A stretch of DNA of 17,528 bases from Syntrophus sp964555065 (lineage in GTDB: Bacteria > Desulfobacterota > Syntrophia > Syntrophales > Syntrophaceae), in the NCBI GenBank assembly GCA_964555065.1, contig CAZKRB010000064.1, positions 1 to 17,528 on the forward strand. Reading direction: 5' to 3'. Every line of letters begins with the position of its first letter. Position 1 is the stretch's first letter. The translations under genes were made by a program, and so were the position numbers. The notes beneath the pieces were generated by a model. That model worked only from the letters and a program-made list of their open reading frames with translations, had not been told where the DNA came from and made no database searches. Below, piece by piece: positions 6,183 through 13,914 of the stretch.

Positions 6183-7622
6183 ATGGGTTTGAAGACAAAG
6201 GAAGAGTACATAGAATCGATTCGAGCGCTGAAGCCGGTTGTTTATATGTTCGGAGAGAAGCTGACCACAAGCCCCGTCGACAATCCCCGGCTCCGCGCCG
6301 GCATCGAGGCAACGGGAGCGACCTATGAGCTGGCCGGCATGCCCGAGAACAAGGACCTTTTCGTAACGACGAGTCCCCTGATCAACGAGCCGGTAAGCCG
6401 TTTTACCCTGCCGCCGGCCAGCATCGAGGATCTGGTCGCCCGGGTGAAGGTCAACCGCAAGGTGGCCAACTACGTGGGCACCTGCCATCAGAGATGCACG
6501 GGCCTCGACTGCCTCTCCACCCTGGCCATTGTCACCTACGACATCGACCAGAAATACGGCACCCACTACAATGAGAACTTCATCGAATTTCTCAAGTACA
6601 TGCAGAAGAACGACCTCACGGGAAACGCCGGGGTCACGGACGTCAAGGGTGACCGGTCCCTGGCGCCTCACCAGCAGGTGGACAAGGACATGTTCCTGCG
6701 CGTCGTGGAAAAGCGGGAGGACGGCATTGTCGTCCGGGGCGCCAAGTCTCACCAGACGGGCTCCCTTTCCTGCCACGAAGTCATCGTGCTGCCCACCCGG
6801 GCCATGGGCAAGGAGGACGGAGACTATGCCGTCGCCTTCGCGATTCCCGCCGACACGCAGGGGCTCATCCACGTCGTCGGCCGCTCCAGCCTCGACATGA
6901 GGGAAATGGAAGGCTGCGACTGCGGAAATGCCTATTATTCGAAGTACTGCCCCACCCTCATCTTCAATGATGTGTTCGTCCCCTGGAACCGCGTCTTCAT
7001 GTGCGGCGAAACGGAATTCGCCGCGGACATGGTGGTGAAGTTCTCCTCTTTCCATCGCCAGAGCCACGGCGGCTGCAAGTCCGGAAAAATCGACTGCATG
7101 ACCGGCGCCGCCCTCACCATGATGGACTATAACGGCACCGCCAAGATGAGCCACCTGAAGCAGAAGGTCATCGACATGATCCACCGGGCGGAGACGCTTT
7201 ACGGCTGCTGCCTGGCGTCCTCCTATGAAGGAAAGAAGCAGCCTTCCGGGAACTACTTCATCGATACGGTGCTGGCCAACGCCTCCAAGATCCATGAAGG
7301 CAAAGAGATGGCCGAGGCCACGAGGCTGATGATCGATGTCGCCGGCGGTTACGTGGCGGACCTTCCCTCCGACAGGGATTTCGAAAATCCGGAAATCGGC
7401 GGCCTCCTGAAGAAGTACCTCAAGGGCGTCGACAGCGTCCCCGTGGAAAACCGGGTGAAGATGTTCCGGCTGGTCGAAAAAATGGCCCTGGAAAGCGCCG
7501 ATACCATCTCCGATATCCACGGCGGCGGATCTGCCGAAGCGCATCGGGTGACCATCTTCCGCGAATCGGACACGGAGAGCAAGAAGAAGGCGGCCAAGCG
7601 GCTGGCGGGAATTAAAGACTGA
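6183..7622 (+). CDS. 4-hydroxybutyryl-CoA dehydratase/vinylacetyl-CoA isomerase family protein (AbfD-like)
   Basis: The family uses FAD and an oxygen-sensitive [4Fe-4S] cluster to dehydrate 4-hydroxybutyryl-CoA to crotonyl-CoA by a ketyl radical route, and to isomerise vinylacetyl-CoA. The 479-residue length matches (about 490). The cluster ligands seem intact: Cys101 and Cys105 in TCHQRCTG, His291 and Cys298 in FHRQSHGGCK, the same spacing as Cys99, Cys103, His292 and Cys299 of the Clostridium aminobutyricum enzyme (from memory). Gln103, Thr192 and Lys299 also align. Two other catalytic positions appear changed: Tyr296 becomes His295 and Glu257 becomes Cys256. The 243-258 region is unusually Cys/Tyr-rich. 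The start has GGAGG 8 bases upstream. The gene stands alone between a leader and a strong terminator, with no CoA-transferase or alcohol dehydrogenase nearby. The fold is secure; the substrate is not. Confidence 0.85.
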   Translation: MGLKTKEEYIESIRALKPVVYMFGEKLTTSPVDNPRLRAGIEATGATYELAGMPENKDLFVTTSPLINEPVSRFTLPPASIEDLVARVKVNRKVANYVGTCHQRCTGLDCLSTLAIVTYDIDQKYGTHYNENFIEFLKYMQKNDLTGNAGVTDVKGDRSLAPHQQVDKDMFLRVVEKREDGIVVRGAKSHQTGSLSCHEVIVLPTRAMGKEDGDYAVAFAIPADTQGLIHVVGRSSLDMREMEGCDCGNAYYSKYCPTLIFNDVFVPWNRVFMCGETEFAADMVVKFSSFHRQSHGGCKSGKIDCMTGAALTMMDYNGTAKMSHLKQKVIDMIHRAETLYGCCLASSYEGKKQPSGNYFIDTVLANASKIHEGKEMAEATRLMIDVAGGYVADLPSDRDFENPEIGGLLKKYLKGVDSVPVENRVKMFRLVEKMALESADTISDIHGGGSAEAHRVTIFRESDTESKKKAAKRLAGIKD

Positions 7623-7649
7623 TTTCCTCCCTTTTCATTGAGGATAAGA

Positions 7650-7700
7650 AAGGCCGGCCCTGCGGCTCACGAAGGTGAAAAGCGGCCGGCCTTCTTTTTT
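7650..7700 (+). terminator. Intrinsic terminator after the dehydratase-like gene
   Basis: AAGGCCGGCC (7650-7659) pairs perfectly with GGCCGGCCTT (7684-7693), followed by CTTTTTT. It lies 27 bases past the stop codon and isolates this gene from the redox operon downstream. Confidence 0.88.
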
Positions 7701-7723
7701 CCCTTCCCCTTTTCACATCCCCG

Positions 7724-7752
7724 TTGAAAGGCCGGACTTTTTCTGGTATGAG
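7724..7752 (+). promoter_or_regulatory. Putative promoter for the three-gene redox operon
   Basis: TTGAAA (7724-7729), a 17-base spacer and TATGAG (7747-7752) lie about 85 bases before the first gene and after the preceding terminator. A fair sigma70 match; use is inferred. Confidence 0.4.
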
Positions 7753-7836
7753 CTTCCTTTGCCATCCCGGGGCCTGCCCGGAAACGATGGAAAATCCACG
7801 AAAGAACCCGACTTCCTAAGGAATTTTTGAATCGAT

Positions 7837-9297
7837 ATGACCAATTTCTATGATGTGATCGTCATCGGCGCAGGGGTGGTGGGCAATGCCGTTGCCCGGG
7901 AGCTTTCCCGATTCAACCTTAAAACCGCCGTGCTCGAGAAGGAGCTGGATGTGGGTGGCGGAACCAGTTCCCGGAACAGCGGGGTCGTCCACTCAGGAAT
8001 CCATTACAAGCCCGGCACGCTTCGGGCGAAGCTGGATGTCCAGGGAAACGCCATGATGGGCGAGCTCTGCCGGGAGCTTAAAGTCAAGATCCAGTATCTT
8101 GGGAAACTTACGGTGGCCCAGGACGAGGCCGATGTCGAAACCCTGCACGCCCTCAAGGAGCAGGGAGATGCCAACGGCGTTCCCGGTCTGGCCATCCTGA
8201 ACAGAGAGCAGATGGAAATGCTGCAGCCGGGCGTCGGCGGGATCATGGCGCTCCATTCCCCCAGCACCGGCATCATCTGCCCCTACGGCCTCACCATCGC
8301 CCTGGCGGAAAACGCCTATGCCAACGGAGTTCATTTCCACCTCGGACAGGAGGTGACGGCTATCGGCAAGACGCCCGAGGGGTTCGAAATCTCCACTGCC
8401 CGGGGGGATCGCTTCCAGAGCAGAGTCCTGATCAACTCAGCCGGCCTCTATTCGGATGCCGTCTGCCGGATGGTGGGGATCAACGAGTACACTCTCTACC
8501 CCTGCCGGGGAGAGTATCTCATTCTTGACAAGCGGCTGGCGGGAACCCTTTCCCTCCTCGTCTATCCGGCACCCCACAAGGGCGGTGCGGGACTGGGCAT
8601 TCACCTGACCAACACGGTGGACGGAAATATCCTCATCGGCCCCAGCAACGAGTATGTCGATGAAGCCGACGACTACGCCTGTACGGCGGAAATCCTCTCC
8701 CTGCTGAAAAAGGAGGGGCACTGCCTCCTGCCCGGGATCTCCGCCGCGGATTTCATCCGCAATTTCTCCGGCCTGAGATCCAAGCAGTCTCCTCCCAGCG
8801 AAGGAGGGTTCCGGGATTTCGTCATCGAAAGCCGGAAGGACCTTCCCGGATTCATCAACCTGGTGGGTATTGAGAGTCCGGGCCTCACCTCTTCGCCGGC
8901 CATCGCTCTGATGGTCCGCGACCTGGTGGGAGAGCTCCTCGCCCTCCGGGCGAAGGAGTCCTTCATTGCCGAACGAGAAGGCCGGGCGGGATTTTTCTTC
9001 GAGCTCTCCCCGGAGGAAAAGGCGGACCTGGTGGCCGAGAACCCCGACTACGGGGAAATCGTCTGCCGCTGTGAACAGATCACCCGGAAAGAGGTCCTGG
9101 ATGCCATTCAGAATCCCCTGGGCGTTCGAACCATCAACGGCCTCAAGTATCGCTCCCGGGCGATGATGGGGCGCTGCCAGGGCGGCTTCTGCCTCCCCCG
9201 GATCGTTCAGATCCTGGAGAAGGAATTCGGCTACCGTCCTGACGATTACTTATTACAGCACGCTTCCTCCCCGCTTTTTGCCGGGCGGGTGCGATAG
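7837..9297 (+). CDS. GlpA-like FAD-dependent dehydrogenase with C-terminal BFD [2Fe-2S] domain
   Basis: This is a DAO-family flavoprotein expected to oxidise an alpha-hydroxy acid or glycerol 3-phosphate and pass electrons to its partners. The N-terminal FAD motif is DVIVIGAGVVGNAVARELSR (6-25). SRNSGVVHSGIHY (45-57) and the NSAG motif (200-203) are also typical, and the catalytic domain runs to about residue 370. The C-terminus has a BFD-like iron-sulfur motif: Cys410 and Cys412 in IVCRCEQ, Cys447 and Cys452 in GRCQGGFC. The layout matches the GlpA-like subunit of the GlpA-GlpB-DUF1667 trio I recall from Thermotoga and Clostridia. It resembles L-2-hydroxyglutarate oxidase (LhgO) in the first domain, so the substrate is open. 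The next gene begins 12 bases on. No glpK or glpF is present in the window. Confidence 0.85.
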   Translation: MTNFYDVIVIGAGVVGNAVARELSRFNLKTAVLEKELDVGGGTSSRNSGVVHSGIHYKPGTLRAKLDVQGNAMMGELCRELKVKIQYLGKLTVAQDEADVETLHALKEQGDANGVPGLAILNREQMEMLQPGVGGIMALHSPSTGIICPYGLTIALAENAYANGVHFHLGQEVTAIGKTPEGFEISTARGDRFQSRVLINSAGLYSDAVCRMVGINEYTLYPCRGEYLILDKRLAGTLSLLVYPAPHKGGAGLGIHLTNTVDGNILIGPSNEYVDEADDYACTAEILSLLKKEGHCLLPGISAADFIRNFSGLRSKQSPPSEGGFRDFVIESRKDLPGFINLVGIESPGLTSSPAIALMVRDLVGELLALRAKESFIAEREGRAGFFFELSPEEKADLVAENPDYGEIVCRCEQITRKEVLDAIQNPLGVRTINGLKYRSRAMMGRCQGGFCLPRIVQILEKEFGYRPDDYLLQHASSPLFAGRVR

Positions 9298-9309
9298 GAA
9301 CGAAAAACC

Positions 9310-10551
9310 ATGCAAACTCTGAAGCGCGATCTGGTCATCATCGGCGGGGGACCTGCGGGGCTGTCGGCTGCCGTATCGGCCCGGCGGAGCGGCTGCGACG
9401 ATGTTCTCCTCATTGAGAGGGACCGAATTCTTGGAGGAATCCTGAATCAGTGCATCCATGACGGATTCGGACTGCACCGGTTCGGGGAAACCATGACCGG
9501 GCCGGAGTATGCCCAGCGCTATATCGACGAGTACGCCGGCCTGAAGGGCGAAGCTCTGCTGGGCGCCATTGTTCTCAATATGGACGCGGAACGCAACCTG
9601 ATCGTCAGTTCCCGCCAGGGGTTTCAAAAGATCGAGGCCGGGGCGATCATCCTGGCCATGGGCTGCCGGGAGCGAACGGCCGGAGCCATTTCGATCCCGG
9701 GGACACGCCCCTCGGGCATCTATACGGCGGGAGCGGCCCAGAATTTCATCAACCTGCAGAACATCATGGTGGGGAAGCGGGTGGTCATCATGGGTTCAGG
9801 GGATATCGGCCTGATCATGGCCCGCCGGATGACCCTGGAAGGGGGCAGGGTGGAAGGCGTCTTCGAACTCCTTCCCTACTCCAGCGGCCTGCCCCGGAAC
9901 ATTCAACAGTGCCTCAATGACTATGACATTCCCCTTCATCTGAGCACCTCCGTCGTCAACATCCACGGAAAGGAACGGCTGACGGGCGTAACGGTCGCCC
10001 GCATGGACGAGAGTCTGAGGCCGATTCCGGGAACGGAAGAGCAGATCCCCTGCGACACCCTGCTGCTCTCCGTAGGACTCATTCCGGAAAACGAGCTTTC
10101 CCGGTCGGCCTCCGTCGCCATTGAACCACGGACCAGCGGCGCCCGGGTGGATGATACCTTGATGACCAGCATCCCCGGAGTTTTCTCCTGCGGGAACGTT
10201 CTCCACGTTCACGATCTGGCCGATTCGGTCTCCGAAGAATCCGCGCTCGCCGGCCGGTTTGCCGTCCAGTATCTCAGCGGCAACATCCCCCGCCCCGAAA
10301 AATCCATCCCGATTTCGGCCGGGGAAGGGGTGCGATACGTCCTGCCCCAGGCGGTGAGCGGACAGCGGGACTTCACCCTTTCTCTCCGGGTCGCCTACCC
10401 CTCCCGGGACCGCACCATTGTCGTCGCCGAGGGAGAAAATCAGGTTGCCCGCAAGAAGATCGTGAGGCTTCACCCGGCGGAAATGATCCACATTAAAGTC
10501 AAGGCGGAGAAAATGTCAGAAGCCGGCAAACTGGAGGTTTCAGTCCTATGA
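9310..10551 (+). CDS. FAD/NAD(P)-binding oxidoreductase, GlpB/SoxA-like partner subunit
   Basis: This 413-residue flavoprotein has the two-dinucleotide-fold plan of the pyridine nucleotide-disulfide reductase class but no redox-active CxxxxC. The FAD motif IIGGGPAGLSAAVSARRSG is at 10-28, LGGILNQC at 41-48, AMGCRERTAG near 116-125, the second Rossmann motif IMGSGDIGL at 160-168 and the FAD-anchoring PGVFSCGNV at about 289-297. Similar proteins act as electron-transfer partners of DAO-type dehydrogenases (anaerobic glycerol-3-phosphate dehydrogenase, sarcosine oxidase alpha N-terminal part, cyanide synthase HcnB). It probably accepts electrons from the upstream subunit and exchanges them with NAD(P) or another carrier; the direction is inferred. 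Its last codon overlaps the start of the DUF1667 gene by 4 bases (ATGA), indicating coupled translation. Confidence 0.85.
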   Translation: MQTLKRDLVIIGGGPAGLSAAVSARRSGCDDVLLIERDRILGGILNQCIHDGFGLHRFGETMTGPEYAQRYIDEYAGLKGEALLGAIVLNMDAERNLIVSSRQGFQKIEAGAIILAMGCRERTAGAISIPGTRPSGIYTAGAAQNFINLQNIMVGKRVVIMGSGDIGLIMARRMTLEGGRVEGVFELLPYSSGLPRNIQQCLNDYDIPLHLSTSVVNIHGKERLTGVTVARMDESLRPIPGTEEQIPCDTLLLSVGLIPENELSRSASVAIEPRTSGARVDDTLMTSIPGVFSCGNVLHVHDLADSVSEESALAGRFAVQYLSGNIPRPEKSIPISAGEGVRYVLPQAVSGQRDFTLSLRVAYPSRDRTIVVAEGENQVARKKIVRLHPAEMIHIKVKAEKMSEAGKLEVSVL

Positions 10552-10925
10552 TCGAAAAAGAACTGACCTGCGTCATCTGCCCCAATGGATGTCCCCTGAA
10601 GGTTTCCCTGGAGGAGGGACCGCCGGTCCGGATTGTTGAGGTGACGGGTCATACCTGCAAGAAGGGTGCGGCCTGGGCCGAACAGGAGCTCATCAACCCG
10701 ATGAGGACCATCGCCAGCAGCACCCTGGTGGACGGGGGGGATTTTCCCCTGGTCAGCGTACGGACCGATTCCCCGATCCCGCTGGCCAGTATTTTCGAGG
10801 TGATGAAAGCCATCAAATCCACCCGCGTCAAGGCGCCGGTGAGCATCGGGGAGGTCCTGCTGCACAAACCTGCGGGTACATCGTGCAACGTCATCGCGAC
10901 CCGCCATGTCCGGGTTGAATCATGA
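10548..10925 (+). CDS. DUF1667 small cysteine-rich redox protein
   Basis: The 125-residue protein begins with a Cys cluster: Cys8, Cys11 and Cys15 in LTCVICPNGCPL, then Cys37 in GHTCKKG. The pattern resembles the iron-sulfur site at the N-terminus of molybdopterin oxidoreductases and probably binds an Fe-S cluster or metal. The rest, with VSIGEVLLHKPAGTSCNVIATRHV near the end, fits DUF1667, which I know as the third member of operons with GlpA-like and GlpB-like flavoproteins. It is therefore likely the small subunit or electron-transfer module of the same complex. ATGA overlap with the upstream gene supports fixed stoichiometry. A strong palindrome follows 27 bases after the stop. No membrane segment is visible, so if the complex is membrane-associated the anchor is elsewhere. 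Confidence 0.82.
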   Translation: MIEKELTCVICPNGCPLKVSLEEGPPVRIVEVTGHTCKKGAAWAEQELINPMRTIASSTLVDGGDFPLVSVRTDSPIPLASIFEVMKAIKSTRVKAPVSIGEVLLHKPAGTSCNVIATRHVRVES

Positions 10926-10952
10926 CGGCGTAATTTACGGAATTAACGGATC

Positions 10953-11009
10953 AGCATCAACAAAAGCGCGGCCGGGGAAGGGTTCCCCGGCCGCGCTTTT
11001 GTTGATGCT
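10953..11009. terminator. Perfect 27-bp-arm palindrome, bidirectional terminator
   Basis: The arm 10953-10979 is perfectly complementary to 10983-11009, with a 3-base GGG centre. The GC-rich inner part is flanked by AAAA on the left and TTTT on the right, so each strand reads a strong stem then a U run. It lies between the convergent DUF1667 gene and the zinc-ribbon gene, ideally placed to stop transcription from both sides. Confidence 0.88.
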
Positions 11010-11016
11010 TCGACTT

Positions 11017-12051
11017 TTACTGCTGCAGCTTTTCTCCTCCCGCCGCCGAGACTTTGGCCTTCACCACCCCAGGGGGTTCCGCGATGAAAAGAATCATGAA
11101 AGGGATCTGCCCCTTCGGTTCAATCCGGATGTTCTGGGCATCGCTCCCCATCGGCAGGTCCAGTTCCTTCTGTAGGGCATCCTCGGAAAAGGCTGCCAGT
11201 TCATCATCGCTGAGGAGATTGCCGCCGTAGGCAAGCCGCTCGGTAATGATGACCCCGTTGCCGTCATAAAGTTCCCCCCGGACCTGTAGCCGGGTGATTG
11301 GATAGGGGGACGAATTCACCGCCAGTCCCTCGATGATCCGCAGCCTGCCCGCCATTAAGTTGTTGGCGTAGCGCTGCCGCAGCTCCTTGAACCGGATCTG
11401 GCTCAAATGAAACTCGCCGGGCTTTTTCCCGGTGCCGAAGAGGTCGCCCAAAACGGGAACCGCCGAGGACAGATTCTGCAAAACCTGCTCCTTGACCCCC
11501 GGGAAAAATCCCACATACAGGCCGCCAAAGGTCAGGTTGATGAGGACGATCAAGGCAATGATCCGCCAAGGGGACCAGAAGCCCCGCTTTTCCGATTTGA
11601 GTACAGGCCTTTCCGCCTCCGATTCCGCCGGTTCAACCTTTTCATCGCCGACAGCAACCGGTTTCATTCCCTCCCCCAAGCCGCCGGACTCAGGCGCTTC
11701 GTCCTGATGGATTTCTTTTTCAATGTTTAACAGGGGCTCAGATTCCGGTTGCTCTGCCAGGGCTTTTTTCGTCTCTTCAACCTTCGTCAGAAATTCATCG
11801 AATTCACCCTTCTGCGTGTCGAGTTCGAGGGTTTGATCAAACTCCCGGAGGTCTTCCTCCGGTTCCGGGAGAGGGGCGCTCAATTCATCGGCGGTGATCG
11901 ACGCCTCCCGGAGTTCCGCGTCGACCGGAAGGGGATTTTCCTGAAAGAACACTTCCCGGCAGCGCATGCAGCGGACCCAGACGCCGCGGCCCTCCATCAA
12001 GGCTTCATCAAACCGGTACTTTGTGGAACACTTGGGGCACTGAATAATCAT
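11017..12051 (-). CDS. MJ0042-type zinc-ribbon membrane protein with DUF3426-like C-terminus
   Basis: The 344-residue protein starts with a zinc ribbon: Cys5 and Cys8 in IIQCPKCSTKYRF, Cys28 and Cys31 in VRCMRCREVF. A long acidic, Pro/Glu-rich linker (about 40-150) follows, then one membrane helix (about 163-183, IIALIVLINLTFGGLYVGFF) and a periplasmic-side domain (about 190-344) resembling DUF3426, with the NSSPYPITRLQVRGELYD stretch near 246-263. This layout, cytoplasmic zinc ribbon, linker, TM and outer domain, is common in deltaproteobacteria; its function is unknown to me. The start has GGAGG 4 bases ahead. The gene ends 8 bases from the bidirectional palindrome. It lies downstream of hpt in the same direction with a 164-base gap, so cotranscription is possible but not shown. 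Confidence 0.8.
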   Translation of the reverse strand: MIIQCPKCSTKYRFDEALMEGRGVWVRCMRCREVFFQENPLPVDAELREASITADELSAPLPEPEEDLREFDQTLELDTQKGEFDEFLTKVEETKKALAEQPESEPLLNIEKEIHQDEAPESGGLGEGMKPVAVGDEKVEPAESEAERPVLKSEKRGFWSPWRIIALIVLINLTFGGLYVGFFPGVKEQVLQNLSSAVPVLGDLFGTGKKPGEFHLSQIRFKELRQRYANNLMAGRLRIIEGLAVNSSPYPITRLQVRGELYDGNGVIITERLAYGGNLLSDDELAAFSEDALQKELDLPMGSDAQNIRIEPKGQIPFMILFIAEPPGVVKAKVSAAGGEKLQQ

Positions 12052-12215
12052 GATTCCTCCCTAAAAGCTTCCGCGCCGCCCACCGGGAAGCTCTCCTTCC
12101 TCCGGATTCAGCAGGGAATCGCCGGGGTCACGTCAGAAGCGCTCCAAGCGCACTCCTCCGTCGCCGAGACGGTCTCCAAGAGGGCTAAAGCGGGCAATCC
12201 GCCCCGAAGTCGAAA

Positions 12216-12737
12216 TTACTCGACTCGATAAACATCGGGGAAGAAGCGCCCTTTTTCATCCAAATCAAGCCCGTAACCGATCACGAAGGCATCTTCCACT
12301 GCAAACCCGACATAGTCGGCTTCAAAGGGAACTTTCCGCCGTCCCCGCTTGTCCAGAAAGGCGCAGACCTTCAGGGAGCGGGGATCCCGCTCCCTGAACC
12401 AGTCCATGAGAAATTGCAGCGTCAAGCCCGTATCCACGATATCCTCGACGATCAGGATATCCTTCCCCTTGATGGAAGTTTCGATATCCTTCGTCATGAT
12501 CACCTTCCCGGAACTCGCCGCCCCGGAGCCGTAACTGGCCAACCGGGCGAAGTCAACACGGCAGGGGATGCTCAAGGCCCGGATCAGGTCGGCCATGAAA
12601 ATAAAAGCCCCCTTGAGGATGCCGACGACAATGAGTTCCCGGTCTGCATAATCGCGGGAGATCTGTTCGCCCAGGTCCCGTACCCGCCCCTCAATGACCT
12701 CCCGGGGGAGAAGAATCCTTTTGTTCAGATATTTCAT
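12216..12737 (-). CDS. hpt: Hypoxanthine phosphoribosyltransferase
   Basis: Hpt salvages hypoxanthine (and often guanine) with PRPP to IMP (or GMP). The 173-residue length and motifs fit: GILKGAFIFMADL (39-51), the loop region with SYG (68-70), the PRPP-binding ILIVEDIVDTGLT (94-106), FLDKRGRRK (127-135) and the base-contact region VGFAVEDAFVIGYGLD (143-158), then FFPDVY near the end. AAGGAG lies 9 bases ahead of the ATG. It is in a minus-strand run between the cysteine-cluster gene (gap 88 bases) and the zinc-ribbon gene. Together with purD and purE in the same window it completes both de novo and salvage purine themes, though on separate transcripts. Confidence 0.94.
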   Translation of the reverse strand: MKYLNKRILLPREVIEGRVRDLGEQISRDYADRELIVVGILKGAFIFMADLIRALSIPCRVDFARLASYGSGAASSGKVIMTKDIETSIKGKDILIVEDIVDTGLTLQFLMDWFRERDPRSLKVCAFLDKRGRRKVPFEADYVGFAVEDAFVIGYGLDLDEKGRFFPDVYRVE

Positions 12738-12825
12738 AGACTTAAGCTCCTTGCGCTCACGGTAAAAGGAGGCGGAAAAGAATCGCTCCCCTTACCCGCC
12801 ATCATTCAGCAAAAAGCGGTCCACT

Positions 12826-13659
12826 TCAGGAATGGGAGGGATAGGCGGCGACAAAAGCTTCGATATGTTCCCGGATCATCCCTTCCGCGGCGAGGAGTTC
12901 CTCCCGGCTTGAGAAGCGGGAAGAAAGGCTGAGAAAGATCGTATCAAAGGGCGATTTGCCGCATCCCAGGCCTTCGTAATCAATCCGGTCGATCAGGTAC
13001 TGAGACCCGTCAAAGAAATATTTCCCCAGCCGGTTCACCGCCGGATCCCGGTAAGGCCAGTTCAGCTTCAGTTCAAAGAATTGCCGGGTCAGATGCCGCA
13101 GGGGTTCCGCATGCAGTCTTTCCGGCCGGGGCGTTGCACAGAGCCGTTCGCTGACCAAGTGGAAGTAAGCTTTCACCAGGTCGATATCCGTCACACAGAG
13201 ACCGTAGAGATACCAGTCGTCGAGGACGGCAATCAGCCCTCGTTTTTCTTCACGGGAAAGATAGGTATAGCTGGGGCAGAAATGCCCGTCGCAGAGTTCC
13301 CGGCCATAGAAGGAGACGTCCCTAAGATCCCTGCCTTGATTCTGCAGGGGATGGAGAAGGCACCCGACCCGCTGCTCCCCGGGATCGAGAAATCCCAGGT
13401 ACTCACAGCAATAGATCACCTCATAGCGCCGCGCCTGATCCTCGGAGCCGCGAACCAGGCTTGAAAAATGCTCCAAGTCGGAGGGGCTTTTCACGACTTC
13501 GGGGAAAAGGGCCGTTCTCCATCTTAACCGGCTGGCCAGGGATTCCCGGTCGCTGTCGGCATAGTTGTAAAGTCCGCAACAGGCGCCGCAGGATTTACAG
13601 GAATCCGGCTGGCACAGATGAATAAAGGGGGTTTCGGTTTCAATTTTTTCGGGTTGCAT
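12826..13659 (-). CDS. YkgJ-family cysteine-cluster protein (putative metal-binding)
   Basis: With the ATG at 13659 the product is 277 residues. Near the N-terminus it has a dense Cys cluster, CQPDSCKSCGACCGLY (Cys16, 21, 24, 27 and 28). Further Cys-containing segments follow, including YCCEYLG, VGCLLHP and LCDGHFCPSY in the next 110 residues. This matches the zinc- or iron-chelating YkgJ (UPF0153-like) class. It is longer than the usual 100-250 aa, with a C-terminal helical part that I do not recognise. Its role is unknown. An in-frame GTG at 13782 would add 41 residues, but neither start has a clear ribosome site; the ATG is preferred because the added part is low-complexity. hpt lies 88 bases downstream on the same strand. 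Confidence 0.7.
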   Translation of the reverse strand: MQPEKIETETPFIHLCQPDSCKSCGACCGLYNYADSDRESLASRLRWRTALFPEVVKSPSDLEHFSSLVRGSEDQARRYEVIYCCEYLGFLDPGEQRVGCLLHPLQNQGRDLRDVSFYGRELCDGHFCPSYTYLSREEKRGLIAVLDDWYLYGLCVTDIDLVKAYFHLVSERLCATPRPERLHAEPLRHLTRQFFELKLNWPYRDPAVNRLGKYFFDGSQYLIDRIDYEGLGCGKSPFDTIFLSLSSRFSSREELLAAEGMIREHIEAFVAAYPSHS

Positions 13660-13914
13660 GGGTGGAGGGACTATAGGAGGATTGGATTTGCAGGTCAAGC
13701 ATAAAGATGATAAGAAGGCAGCGCCGGATCGCACAGGAAAAACCGGGAGCGGGGAATGCCCCGTAGTGTCGTCCACCGGCACGGAGGGGCCGACAGCCCG
13801 GCCGGATCTTAGAGATGCCCGGGCCCCGACCCGGAAGGCGGCGTAGCCGGCCGGTAGAGGATCGGCTCTCCCCCCTTTCCCCGGCGCAACGAAGAATAAA
13901 GGACAGGAAGAGAA

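Noticed and set aside
6039..7544. A 501-codon open frame on the minus strand opposite the dehydratase-like gene
   Set aside because: It is antisense to a protein with conserved motifs, is rich in His/Val/Gly runs typical of reversed GC-rich codons, and crosses the structured leader. It is a shadow frame.
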